Both the position numbers and the translations under genes were made by a program. A DNA stretch of 34,665 nucleotides from Candidatus Iainarchaeum sp. (GTDB lineage: Archaea > Iainarchaeota > Iainarchaeia > JAADDC01): positions 1-34,665 of the forward strand of contig JASUTF010000006.1 of assembly GCA_030445695.1 (NCBI GenBank). Direction: 5' to 3'. Below are positions 1-6,756 of the stretch, in pieces. Positions within the stretch are counted from its first letter, which is position 1, and each line of letters begins with the position of its first letter. Below the pieces are notes generated by a model that saw only the letters and a program-made list of their open reading frames with translations, had not been told where the DNA came from and did not search any database.

Positions 1-86
1 ATGAACCAGGAGTAGGCCACTACTGCGGCGGCGATGGCTACTGCCACCATAAGGACCGTGGCTATAACCGGTGATACACCTTTCAT
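1..86 (-). CDS. N-terminus of archaeal type IV pilin/archaellin-like protein (partial, runs off left edge)
   Basis: Reverse complement gives MKGVSPVIATVLMVAVAIAAAVVAYSWF, a class III signal peptide-like N-terminus, preceded by GAGGTGAT ribosome-binding site. Not in the supplied ORF track because it is truncated. Confidence 0.85.
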   Translation of the reverse strand, partial: MKGVSPVIATVLMVAVAIAAAVVAYSWF

Positions 87-130
87 CCGTAATCACCTCG
101 GCAGAAAAAGGAAAAGTACATATAAAAATG

Positions 131-190
131 TTGCTCAGTTCACCTCCTTATCATCACGGGTCAGCCTGCCCGTTCAGTCATCATCGCTCT
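131..190 (-). ncRNA. C/D box guide sRNA
   Basis: Minus strand reads gcg-ATGATGA(C)-ctgaacgggcagg-CTGA(D')-ccc-GTGATGA(C')-taaggaggtgaa-CTGA(D)-gc. All four boxes match consensus, with 13- and 12-nt guides and a 3-nt D'-C' spacer. TATA-like ggttataacc at 209-218 lies about 25-30 nt upstream; T-rich tract follows. Confidence 0.88.
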
Positions 191-208
191 AAAAAGATGA
201 AAACAAGT

Positions 209-218
209 GGTTATAACC
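209..218 (-). promoter_or_regulatory. TATA-like element upstream of the C/D sRNA
   Basis: ggttataacc located at archaeal TATA spacing from the predicted sRNA 5' end. Confidence 0.45.
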
Positions 219-2976
219 GGATCAGGGTGTAGTGCCCCTTGAAGATGGGGAGAAGGGGCTTCTTTATCTCGACAGCAAGCTCGCCTGTCTCCGCTATCCT
301 GTCCATTGCCTTCTTAACGACGTCTTCCCTTATCCCCAGCTCCTCTGCGATCTCGTCAGATCTCTTCTGCTCGCCCCTCTTCATCTTCTTAACAATCTTG
401 GCTATCTGGGCAGCAGTGGCGAGGATTAGATCGCGCTCGGCCACCGTGGATAACTCCTCCTTTGCGGCACTGCCTTTCTTCTCCTTAGCCGCGGATTCGA
501 CCTCGTCCACCTTCTTCTGCAGCCGTTTCACCAGACGCTCTATCTCCTTCATGGTCTTCGCGGTCCGTATTATGCGGTCAGAGTGGGTGGCAACGATGTG
601 CGCGTGCGGTGACCCCGTCTTCTCGGCGAGGGCTACTGCCGAGGACTTTATCTTCCTCGCGTGTGCCTCTTTGGCGTTCGCCACCGCCTTGACGTGGGTA
701 GCCGTGTGCGTGACGGGGATGACCAGACGCTTCACGTCCGAGTGGTGGTCTAGCACAGCGGCATGATGAACATTGCCCTTCTTGACCGCCTCTACCTCTG
801 CCTCCACGAGAGCACGGAGTTTCTTAATCTTCGAGCGGATCTCGTCCAGCTCGTCCGCCAGCCCTGCCTCGCGAACCTCGCGGACGTATGCCCGCAACGC
901 CTCTATATCCTTTATGATCTCCTTGAGTTCCTTCTCGTCCAGAATCGCGCGGGCGTTCTTCACGCTATCGGCAACGCTGTCCACCGCCCTGTATATGTCC
1001 TCCAGCTTCGACTTCACCGCCTTGACGTCTGCATCGGATATGACGGAAGATATCTGTGCTATCTGCTCCTCGATGTCGGCCAGTTCCCTGTTCGCTGACT
1101 TCTGATCTGCCCTGCCCTCCTCCACCGCCTTGTGGAGCTCCTCAATACGTGAGGATAACTCGGCGAGCTTCGAAGTGACGTCGTGCTTCTTGACCGCCTC
1201 CAGGATGCCAATAAGTTCCGAGTGAATGATGGATAGGGAATCTTTGAGTGCCTGCAGCTGCTTTGACACCTCGGAGTCGCGGTGCTTCCTGAGCTCGCGG
1301 GAAGCGGACTGGATCGCCTCGCGGAGGTTCTCTATCTCCTTCTCTATGTGCTTCTGCAGCTCTGCCAGCTTGGCAGGCGTTGTGGAGACGGACTCCTCCA
1401 CCTTCGCCAGATGCTCGTCAAGGGCCCGGAAGCGGGCAATGAGATCCGCCACGTCCCCCGAGTGCTTCTTTAACAGGGTGCTGTTCCTGTGAATGAGATC
1501 GGTGATGGAGACGAGCTTCTTTGACAGTTCGGACAGCTCCTCGCGAACCGCCTGAACCGTAGATGGCGTAACGTCCTCCTTCAACAGGTTCTCCAGCTCC
1601 TCCATGCGTTCGTCGATATGCTTGACGTAGTCCTCGAACAGCTTGTGCTCCGCCTCCTCCTGGGCAGAGATGTGGGCGATAGCCTCGGAAAGCGATGAGA
1701 ACATGCCCTGCAGGTACTGGTGGAGCTTTGCAATGCGCTCCTCGTCTTCCTTCGAGGCGGTGGACTGTAGCTGGTGAAGCGTCTGGATGATCTTTTCGGT
1801 GCGTTTTGCGAGCTTCTGGATTGCCTCCTTCCTCTCGTCCAGAGATCCCGCGATGGCCTGCTGTACCGCCTCAACGGCAAGGTTCAGCGACTCCAGTTCC
1901 TTCTCGAGGAGTTCGAACTGCTTCTCCATCCACTCCCTGTCCTTGTCGCGTGCGGCAACCAGTTTCTTTACCTCTGCAAGCTCCGCCTTTAGCTCATCTA
2001 TTTCTGAGAGTTTCTCTTCGACCTCCTCCACTTTCGAAACGATGGAGGTGGTACTCTTCTGGAGTTCCTCGGATATCTCCTGCGGGACGGATGTGATCCC
2101 CGTCTCCAGACGTGAGGTGTGCTCCTCGATGAGGGAAGACACGTTTTCGGGAACGTGATCCACAGCGATCACGAGGGTGTCGATCTTGGCACGAAGATCT
2201 TCAATCTCCTTCAACTGCGACTCTATGTCGGAAAGCTTAGATCGTAATTCCTCAACCGCAGATGTGATCTCAGGGAGCTTGGAACGGATCTCTTCAAGTT
2301 TCTCGGGTGTAGTGGCCACCTTACCCGTGTCCTCGGCAACGCGTTCGAGGGTCTTCTGGACCTCCTCGAGGGTGCGGACCTTTTTATACACGGCGGCCAG
2401 ACGCCGGGACAGGATCTTCGTTTGCTCGTCCATGGCTGTCTGGAGGGATGAGCGGAGCGAAATGACCTGGTCGTACATCTCTGCGTTCTTCTTGTAAAGG
2501 TCGTCAAGGCCGTCGAGCTTGTCCAGCTTCTCCGCCTGTTCCTCTAATCGCGCCATGCGTTCAGAAATGGATGGAAGAATCTCGGCGAGTTTGTCTATCT
2601 TCGGGGTAACGTCGGACAGAGAGCGTGTTACAGAGGATGAGACAAACGTCTTTAACTCTTCGATGCTGGAACGCACCTTTTCGAACTCAGGAGAGACGGC
2701 GTCCAGCTTCTTCTGGAGCTCCTCCAAAGAGCGTAGTTTCTCCTCTATCTCGGAAACGGAATGTGATATTTCCGTGAGAAGTGCCCCGTATTCCTCCTCT
2801 TCGCCAGGTTCCTGGGCCGCACGCAGGAGAAGTTCGACGAGAGCGTCCACCTTTCGCAGAAGCTCCTTGCTCTCCGCTGCAAGGCGGCGAATATCCTCAA
2901 GCTTCTCCATCTTCTCGTCTTCCTCGAGTGAGTTATAGAACTCTTCCAGTTTCAGTTCGAGCTCGTCGGAGCTCAT
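211..2976 (-). CDS. Very long coiled-coil protein with His-rich segment and C-terminal winged-helix-like domain
   Basis: ORF 211..3033; start MSSDELELKLEEF at 2976 preferred (TATA-like tttatat lies just upstream near 3030-3040). Heptad-rich E/K/L sequence; C-terminus AEELGIREDVVKKAMDRIAETGELAVEIKKPLLPIFKGHYTLIRL resembles winged helix. Confidence 0.8.
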   Translation of the reverse strand: MSSDELELKLEEFYNSLEEDEKMEKLEDIRRLAAESKELLRKVDALVELLLRAAQEPGEEEEYGALLTEISHSVSEIEEKLRSLEELQKKLDAVSPEFEKVRSSIEELKTFVSSSVTRSLSDVTPKIDKLAEILPSISERMARLEEQAEKLDKLDGLDDLYKKNAEMYDQVISLRSSLQTAMDEQTKILSRRLAAVYKKVRTLEEVQKTLERVAEDTGKVATTPEKLEEIRSKLPEITSAVEELRSKLSDIESQLKEIEDLRAKIDTLVIAVDHVPENVSSLIEEHTSRLETGITSVPQEISEELQKSTTSIVSKVEEVEEKLSEIDELKAELAEVKKLVAARDKDREWMEKQFELLEKELESLNLAVEAVQQAIAGSLDERKEAIQKLAKRTEKIIQTLHQLQSTASKEDEERIAKLHQYLQGMFSSLSEAIAHISAQEEAEHKLFEDYVKHIDERMEELENLLKEDVTPSTVQAVREELSELSKKLVSITDLIHRNSTLLKKHSGDVADLIARFRALDEHLAKVEESVSTTPAKLAELQKHIEKEIENLREAIQSASRELRKHRDSEVSKQLQALKDSLSIIHSELIGILEAVKKHDVTSKLAELSSRIEELHKAVEEGRADQKSANRELADIEEQIAQISSVISDADVKAVKSKLEDIYRAVDSVADSVKNARAILDEKELKEIIKDIEALRAYVREVREAGLADELDEIRSKIKKLRALVEAEVEAVKKGNVHHAAVLDHHSDVKRLVIPVTHTATHVKAVANAKEAHARKIKSSAVALAEKTGSPHAHIVATHSDRIIRTAKTMKEIERLVKRLQKKVDEVESAAKEKKGSAAKEELSTVAERDLILATAAQIAKIVKKMKRGEQKRSDEIAEELGIREDVVKKAMDRIAETGELAVEIKKPLLPIFKGHYTLIRL

Positions 2977-3057
2977 TTTCTTCTTCTTTTTCGTCTCCGC
3001 GGAGGCCACGAAGAAAAATGGCATAACCCACATATAAATATGTCAGAAAGGGCGAAA

Positions 3058-3747
3058 CTACCGCCCGGTGGTTTCATAAAGTTCCAGCAGTTCCCGTGGC
3101 TCCAGCTCAAAGGGCCGCCGATCGTCATCAAAACCCATATTGGACAACCGCTTCCTCTTGTTCTGGAAAATGCACTGGAGGAACCTGTAATAACCTTCAA
3201 CGTCCCCGTATTCCCGAACCCTTTTGAAGAAGAAGCCGGCCATGCTCCCGCGGGGATGCGGATAAAAAGCATCGGAGGGGAGGCGGTAAGCGTCAACAAC
3301 TTCGTAGAACGTCTGGACAAGTGCCGAAAGGGCGGAGTACTCTTTCCAGCCCGGCTCTGCAGTAACGGAAAGTACCACGCTCTCCCTTGCCACGCCAAAC
3401 ACGTGTTCAAACCCCAGAAGAACGGCTCTCGTGATGACGTCCCTTGTCCGCTCCGGGGGTGCCTCGACGAACACGTTTACACCTGAGGGAAACTCTTCGG
3501 GCTCGCTATCGGGGACGGAAACGTGCGGGTACTCCTGGCGGAGAGCGGAGCGCATGGGCTCGGCGTCCAGGGCCGTGCCACCGACGTATCTGAAGACGAA
3601 ACCGGGAAAGGCGTGGGGGAAGACGACGTCGCCGTGCCCCGCGAATTCCTCTATGAACTCGGTGTCCACGAGTACCTCCTTGCGCAGGAGAGAAGGAGGG
3701 ATACGGTATTTGATCATCAGTTTCCTCAGGTCGGGGACGAGGAGCAC
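3058..3747 (-). CDS. KsgA/Dim1-family protein with degenerate SAM-binding motifs (predicted inactive methyltransferase)
   Basis: C-terminal half collinear with KsgA: ESVVLSVTAEPGWKEYSALSALVQTFYEV...AFYPHPRGSMAGFFFKR...IFQNKRKRLSN. Immediately downstream of DUF655, as in the conserved L21e-RpoF-DUF655-KsgA order. Motifs ExGPGxG and N(I/L)PY not found. Confidence 0.75.
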   Translation of the reverse strand: MLLVPDLRKLMIKYRIPPSLLRKEVLVDTEFIEEFAGHGDVVFPHAFPGFVFRYVGGTALDAEPMRSALRQEYPHVSVPDSEPEEFPSGVNVFVEAPPERTRDVITRAVLLGFEHVFGVARESVVLSVTAEPGWKEYSALSALVQTFYEVVDAYRLPSDAFYPHPRGSMAGFFFKRVREYGDVEGYYRFLQCIFQNKRKRLSNMGFDDDRRPFELEPRELLELYETTGR

Positions 3748-3751
3748 GGGA

Positions 3752-4297
3752 TCACCGGCCGGGCGGGCGTGCGAAGAGATAGTACTTGCAGGGCTCTGTG
3801 AGCTCTTTCATGATGCGGTGGACGATGATGCGGACCGGGTCACCAAGCAGCGGCACCCTCTTCCTTATGTCCTCGAAGGACTTGAAGGGCTCTCGCTCGC
3901 GCTCGTCGAGGATGTGGAACAGGTGCTTCTTCCCTATACCGGGGAGGAGTTCAAGGGAGTGGAGGCGGATCGTGATGGGCCGTGCCTCGTTGAAGAAACG
4001 CACGTACTCTTCCTCTCTCTCAAGGACTATTCTCCTTATCGCCTCCTCGAGGTTGGACTTCGCAAGAGAGGTGAGATCATCGTAGCGGATCCTCCCCTTT
4101 ATGACCTGGACCTTTGGACGCTCGCCCTTCCCTATGTACAGTTTTTCAAAAATCTGGATGTCTGCACCGGGCTTTGGGACCAGTTCAAGAAGGGTATAGT
4201 ACTGAGTACCGAGAACCTGGGCGATAGGTGTAGCCCGCGGGTCTGCGGGCTTCCCCATTGGAAGATAGTCCAAGACGAGGGCGTAGTCCTCCTTCAT
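3752..4297 (-). CDS. DUF655 family protein (HhH-containing)
   Basis: MKEDYALVLDYLPMGKP..., HSLELLPGIGKKHLFHILDERE (HhH), located between RpoF and KsgA-like gene. Confidence 0.9.
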   Translation of the reverse strand: MKEDYALVLDYLPMGKPADPRATPIAQVLGTQYYTLLELVPKPGADIQIFEKLYIGKGERPKVQVIKGRIRYDDLTSLAKSNLEEAIRRIVLEREEEYVRFFNEARPITIRLHSLELLPGIGKKHLFHILDEREREPFKSFEDIRKRVPLLGDPVRIIVHRIMKELTEPCKYYLFARPPGR

Positions 4298-4305
4298 GTC
4301 CTCCC

Positions 4306-4623
4306 CTAATCCTGAAGTGCCTCGAGAATCTTGTCATAGAGATCCTCTGTGACTCCCTCTTCCTTGGCGAGCACGGTGTAGAGGTCTATCCTGTCCCTTG
4401 GCCAGATGTTCACGATCTTTACGGCAAGTTCCTCTGAAAGACCCAGTTCAACGAGCTTCTTAACGGCATCCCTTGCCTTCTCTGCGTCCACGTGGGCGAC
4501 ACGCTTCACGTACTCCGCGGTCGCCTTCTGCTCGTATGTGGGCTCTCCCTCGATGGATGCGACGATCTCCCCTGCCTCCGGGACGGTGACGGGCTTGGAG
4601 GAAATGAGTTCCTTGCCTATCAT
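4306..4623 (-). CDS. rpoF: DNA-directed RNA polymerase subunit F (Rpb4-like)
   Basis: MIGKELISSKPVTVPEAGEIV...VKIVNIWPRDRIDLYTVLAKE; synteny with L21e. Confidence 0.9.
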   Translation of the reverse strand: MIGKELISSKPVTVPEAGEIVASIEGEPTYEQKATAEYVKRVAHVDAEKARDAVKKLVELGLSEELAVKIVNIWPRDRIDLYTVLAKEEGVTEDLYDKILEALQD

Positions 4624-4916
4624 GCGTTCACCCTCTTGAGGTGTATGGGCAGGGCAAGCACGATCTTCTCGGCGTTGCCGTCGCGTATCTTCACTTTATA
4701 CGCAGCGCCCTGGGAGCCGACCACCACACCGACGCGCCCGTTGAAGCGCGGGTGCGGGCGGCCCCGCTGGATGCTGGGATGGATGTCTATGACCACTCGG
4801 TCGCCCTCGTGCAGGATCTGAAGCATCCTGGATATGGTAACGGGCGGTGTCTTTCCTCTCCACTTCCTAAGCTTGTGACGTGTCTTCCTGTGGAATCCGG
4901 CTGTCTTGCGCACCAT
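4620..4916 (-). CDS. rpl21e: 50S ribosomal protein L21e
   Basis: GFHRKTRHKLRKWRGKTPPVTISRMLQILHEGDRVVIDIHPSIQRGRPHPRFNGRVGVV. Confidence 0.95.
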   Translation of the reverse strand: MVRKTAGFHRKTRHKLRKWRGKTPPVTISRMLQILHEGDRVVIDIHPSIQRGRPHPRFNGRVGVVVGSQGAAYKVKIRDGNAEKIVLALPIHLKRVNA

Positions 4917-4963
4917 GGCAATCCCTTAAAAGATCCTTATGGGAAGGTATTAAATAGATACGT

Positions 4964-5338
4964 ATGGCATTCGGTGCGACATACGAGCTGGCCATCGTCC
5001 TCTTCGTGGTGGTGTTCGGGCTCCTGTTCCTCGTCCTCGACTGGACCTTTCTCTACCAGCCCTTCCTTGAACTGACAATATTCTTCGGGATCTTCGTGTT
5101 CCTCTACGGGTTCGCGAAGAAGAGTTACGATACGGTCTTCAGCGGTATCCTGCTCATGATTGTGGCCCTTGCAATGCTGGCAGCCCGCCCCGGGATCGCA
5201 CCTACGGCACCTGGCATGAGCACGGTTCTGAACGTCACGTGGCCCATTACAACACTCATGACGACGTTCTACTCGCTGGGTCCGATACCACTGGCCCTGT
5301 TCATCCTTCTCCTGGCATGGATCCTGTCCAGAAGTTAG
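4964..5338 (+). CDS. Small polytopic membrane protein, unknown function
   Basis: 124 aa, four hydrophobic segments (LAIVLFVVVFGLLFLVL..., LTIFFGIFVFLYGF, ...). Confidence 0.7.
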   Translation: MAFGATYELAIVLFVVVFGLLFLVLDWTFLYQPFLELTIFFGIFVFLYGFAKKSYDTVFSGILLMIVALAMLAARPGIAPTAPGMSTVLNVTWPITTLMTTFYSLGPIPLALFILLLAWILSRS

Positions 5339-5343
5339 AAGGG

Positions 5344-5423
5344 TGTGGCCGGCCCTCCGAGCGGGGGTTCATGGCGTCAGCTTACACACCGACCCTCCAC
5401 CCCGCGGCTCTTAAAGCCGGCCA
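5344..5423 (-). ncRNA. H/ACA guide RNA (single hairpin)
   Basis: Minus strand: UGGCCGGC-uuuaagagcc-GCGGGGU-ggag...RUGAa-type K-turn...CCCCCGC-ucggagg-GCCGGCC-ACA. Lower stem GGCCGGC/GCCGGCC, upper stem GCGGGG/CCCCGC, ACA 14 nt after upper stem. Shares GCGGGGTGGAG..CGGTG.GTA.GC with 30039-30118. Confidence 0.72.
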
Positions 5424-5460
5424 GTATCATTCTGCCACGCACTTAATAATAAGGTTCGGT

Positions 5461-5769
5461 ATGCACACCCCGCAGGATTTTTACGATTTACAATCCGAAC
5501 GGCACACTGAAAAAGAGCGGTTACGTTTTCTCAACATGCTGTCATGGGGGCAGGTGAGGCGGAGCTATGGGCTGGAGATAACGAGCGAACCGGTGATGCG
5601 CGAGAAGCGTGGGCGTAAAATCGTGTTCTGGTTCCGGAGCGACGGTAATGGAACCGTAGCTGACCTTGCCGTTGTCCTCAGGAACAAGGGGGCACCCGTA
5701 GAACTTGTTTGGGACGAAAACGAGGGGTTAATAGGGATTTGCATCGACAGGAGCGCCCTCGTCTCCTGA
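5461..5769 (+). CDS. Hypothetical protein (about 102 aa)
   Basis: In-frame ATG at 5461 (MHTPQDFYDLQSERHTEKERLRFLN...); upstream part of ORF 5239..5769 overlaps other features and is unlikely to be coding. Confidence 0.55.
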   Translation: MHTPQDFYDLQSERHTEKERLRFLNMLSWGQVRRSYGLEITSEPVMREKRGRKIVFWFRSDGNGTVADLAVVLRNKGAPVELVWDENEGLIGICIDRSALVS

Positions 5770-5855
5770 TTCAACAACAATTACCCATCCTAAATAAATT
5801 TTTCTACATAACACGGATTCCTAACCGCCACCCGTTTTACAAGCAACAGAAGCGG

Positions 5856-5874
5856 GAAGTGGGCCCGCCCGGAT
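5856..5874. repeat. 19-bp direct repeat of the tRNA-Val 3' end (distal copy)
   Basis: gaagtgggcccgcccggat, identical to 5999-6017. Confidence 0.95.
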
Positions 5875-5883
5875 CGCGAAGCC

Positions 5884-5992
5884 CATTTCATTGAGCCGCG
5901 AACGCGGCCACGGGTTCTACGAACCCGTACCCACAACTGAGTACAAGGGGGCCGAAGATCCCCTGAATACGAATTCGCAGCTAAATGAAATG
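5884..5992 (-). ncRNA. Candidate structured RNA closed by long imperfect inverted repeat
   Basis: Arms 5884-5901 (catttcattgagccgcga) and 5975-5992 (tcgcagctaaatgaaatg): 16 Watson-Crick pairs plus one GU on the minus strand out of 18. Inside: hairpins 5910-5928 (acgggttc/gaacccgt) and 5927-5944 (gtaccca/tgagtac). Confidence 0.45.
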
Positions 5993-5998
5993 TGCAGA

Positions 5999-6017
5999 GA
6001 AGTGGGCCCGCCCGGAT
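5999..6017. repeat. 19-bp direct repeat, tRNA-proximal copy (overlaps tRNA-Val 3' end)
   Basis: gaagtgggcccgcccggat. Confidence 0.95.
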
Positions 6018-6076
6018 TTGAACCGGGGACCTTCGCCTCGTCAAGGCGACGTCATGCCGGGCTAGACCACGGGCCC
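6003..6076 (-). tRNA. tRNA-Val (anticodon GAC)
   Basis: GGGCCCG TG GTC..GAC TCGCC-TTGACGA-GGCGA AGGTC CCCGG-TTCAAAT-CCGGG CGGGCCC A; anticodon loop TTGACGA; CCA not encoded. Confidence 0.95.
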
Positions 6077-6117
6077 GCCCCATACCGGGGCAACACACCA
6101 AAGAGGAGGGAAATGTT

Positions 6118-6654
6118 TTAAGCGGAGGCCTCGACAACCACACGCTCCATGTGGTAGTCGCCGGGTAGCTTCATCTCGCCGCGGCGGAAGGCCTCCTTGA
6201 CGACAGCGTCTGCGGGCTTCGGCAGCCACACCTCGAATATGCGGAGACCGGGGCGCGCCTGCACCGCGCGACCTATGGGCTTGCCGAACGCCTTGCTCAT
6301 ACCCTTCTGAAGACGGTCTGCACCAGCGCCCGTGAGCTGCTTGTTCTCACGGAGCACGTGGTGCGGATAGACCATGAGACGGAAGTAATACGTGTTCTTG
6401 CCGAGCTTACGCTCAAGGTACCTGTTTATTGCCATACGCGCGGCCTCAAGGGCGTTTTCACGGATCTGGAGCTTGCTATCGCAGACGAGGAAGTAGCGGA
6501 TCTTGTACTCCGGGAGCGGCTGGCCCGTTCTGAATCTGCGGATTCTCAATCCAGGTACACCACCGATGTAGTTCCTCTCGGGTCTGCGAACTGCGAGCCG
6601 CGTGTAGGGCCGCTTGTGCCTCCTGTAACAGCGTGCAGGTCTTAGAGACGCCAT
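6118..6654 (-). CDS. rpl10e: 50S ribosomal protein L10e
   Basis: MASLRPARCYRRHKRPYTRLAVRRPERNYIGGVPGLRIRRF...; the 548-aa ORF reported to 7764 has a spurious N-terminal extension. Confidence 0.95.
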   Translation of the reverse strand: MASLRPARCYRRHKRPYTRLAVRRPERNYIGGVPGLRIRRFRTGQPLPEYKIRYFLVCDSKLQIRENALEAARMAINRYLERKLGKNTYYFRLMVYPHHVLRENKQLTGAGADRLQKGMSKAFGKPIGRAVQARPGLRIFEVWLPKPADAVVKEAFRRGEMKLPGDYHMERVVVEASA

Positions 6655-6756
6655 GACCATCACCAAAAGACGCTGCAATATTTCAGGGGGGAACGCTTTA
6701 AATCGTTTATGAGGACTGCCGACAGCCATAAAAATGAGGGGGGCATTTGAATAGCG

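Noticed and set aside
232-2938. Multiple Ser/Arg-rich plus-strand ORFs
   Set aside because: Antisense to the coiled-coil gene; low-complexity shadow translation.
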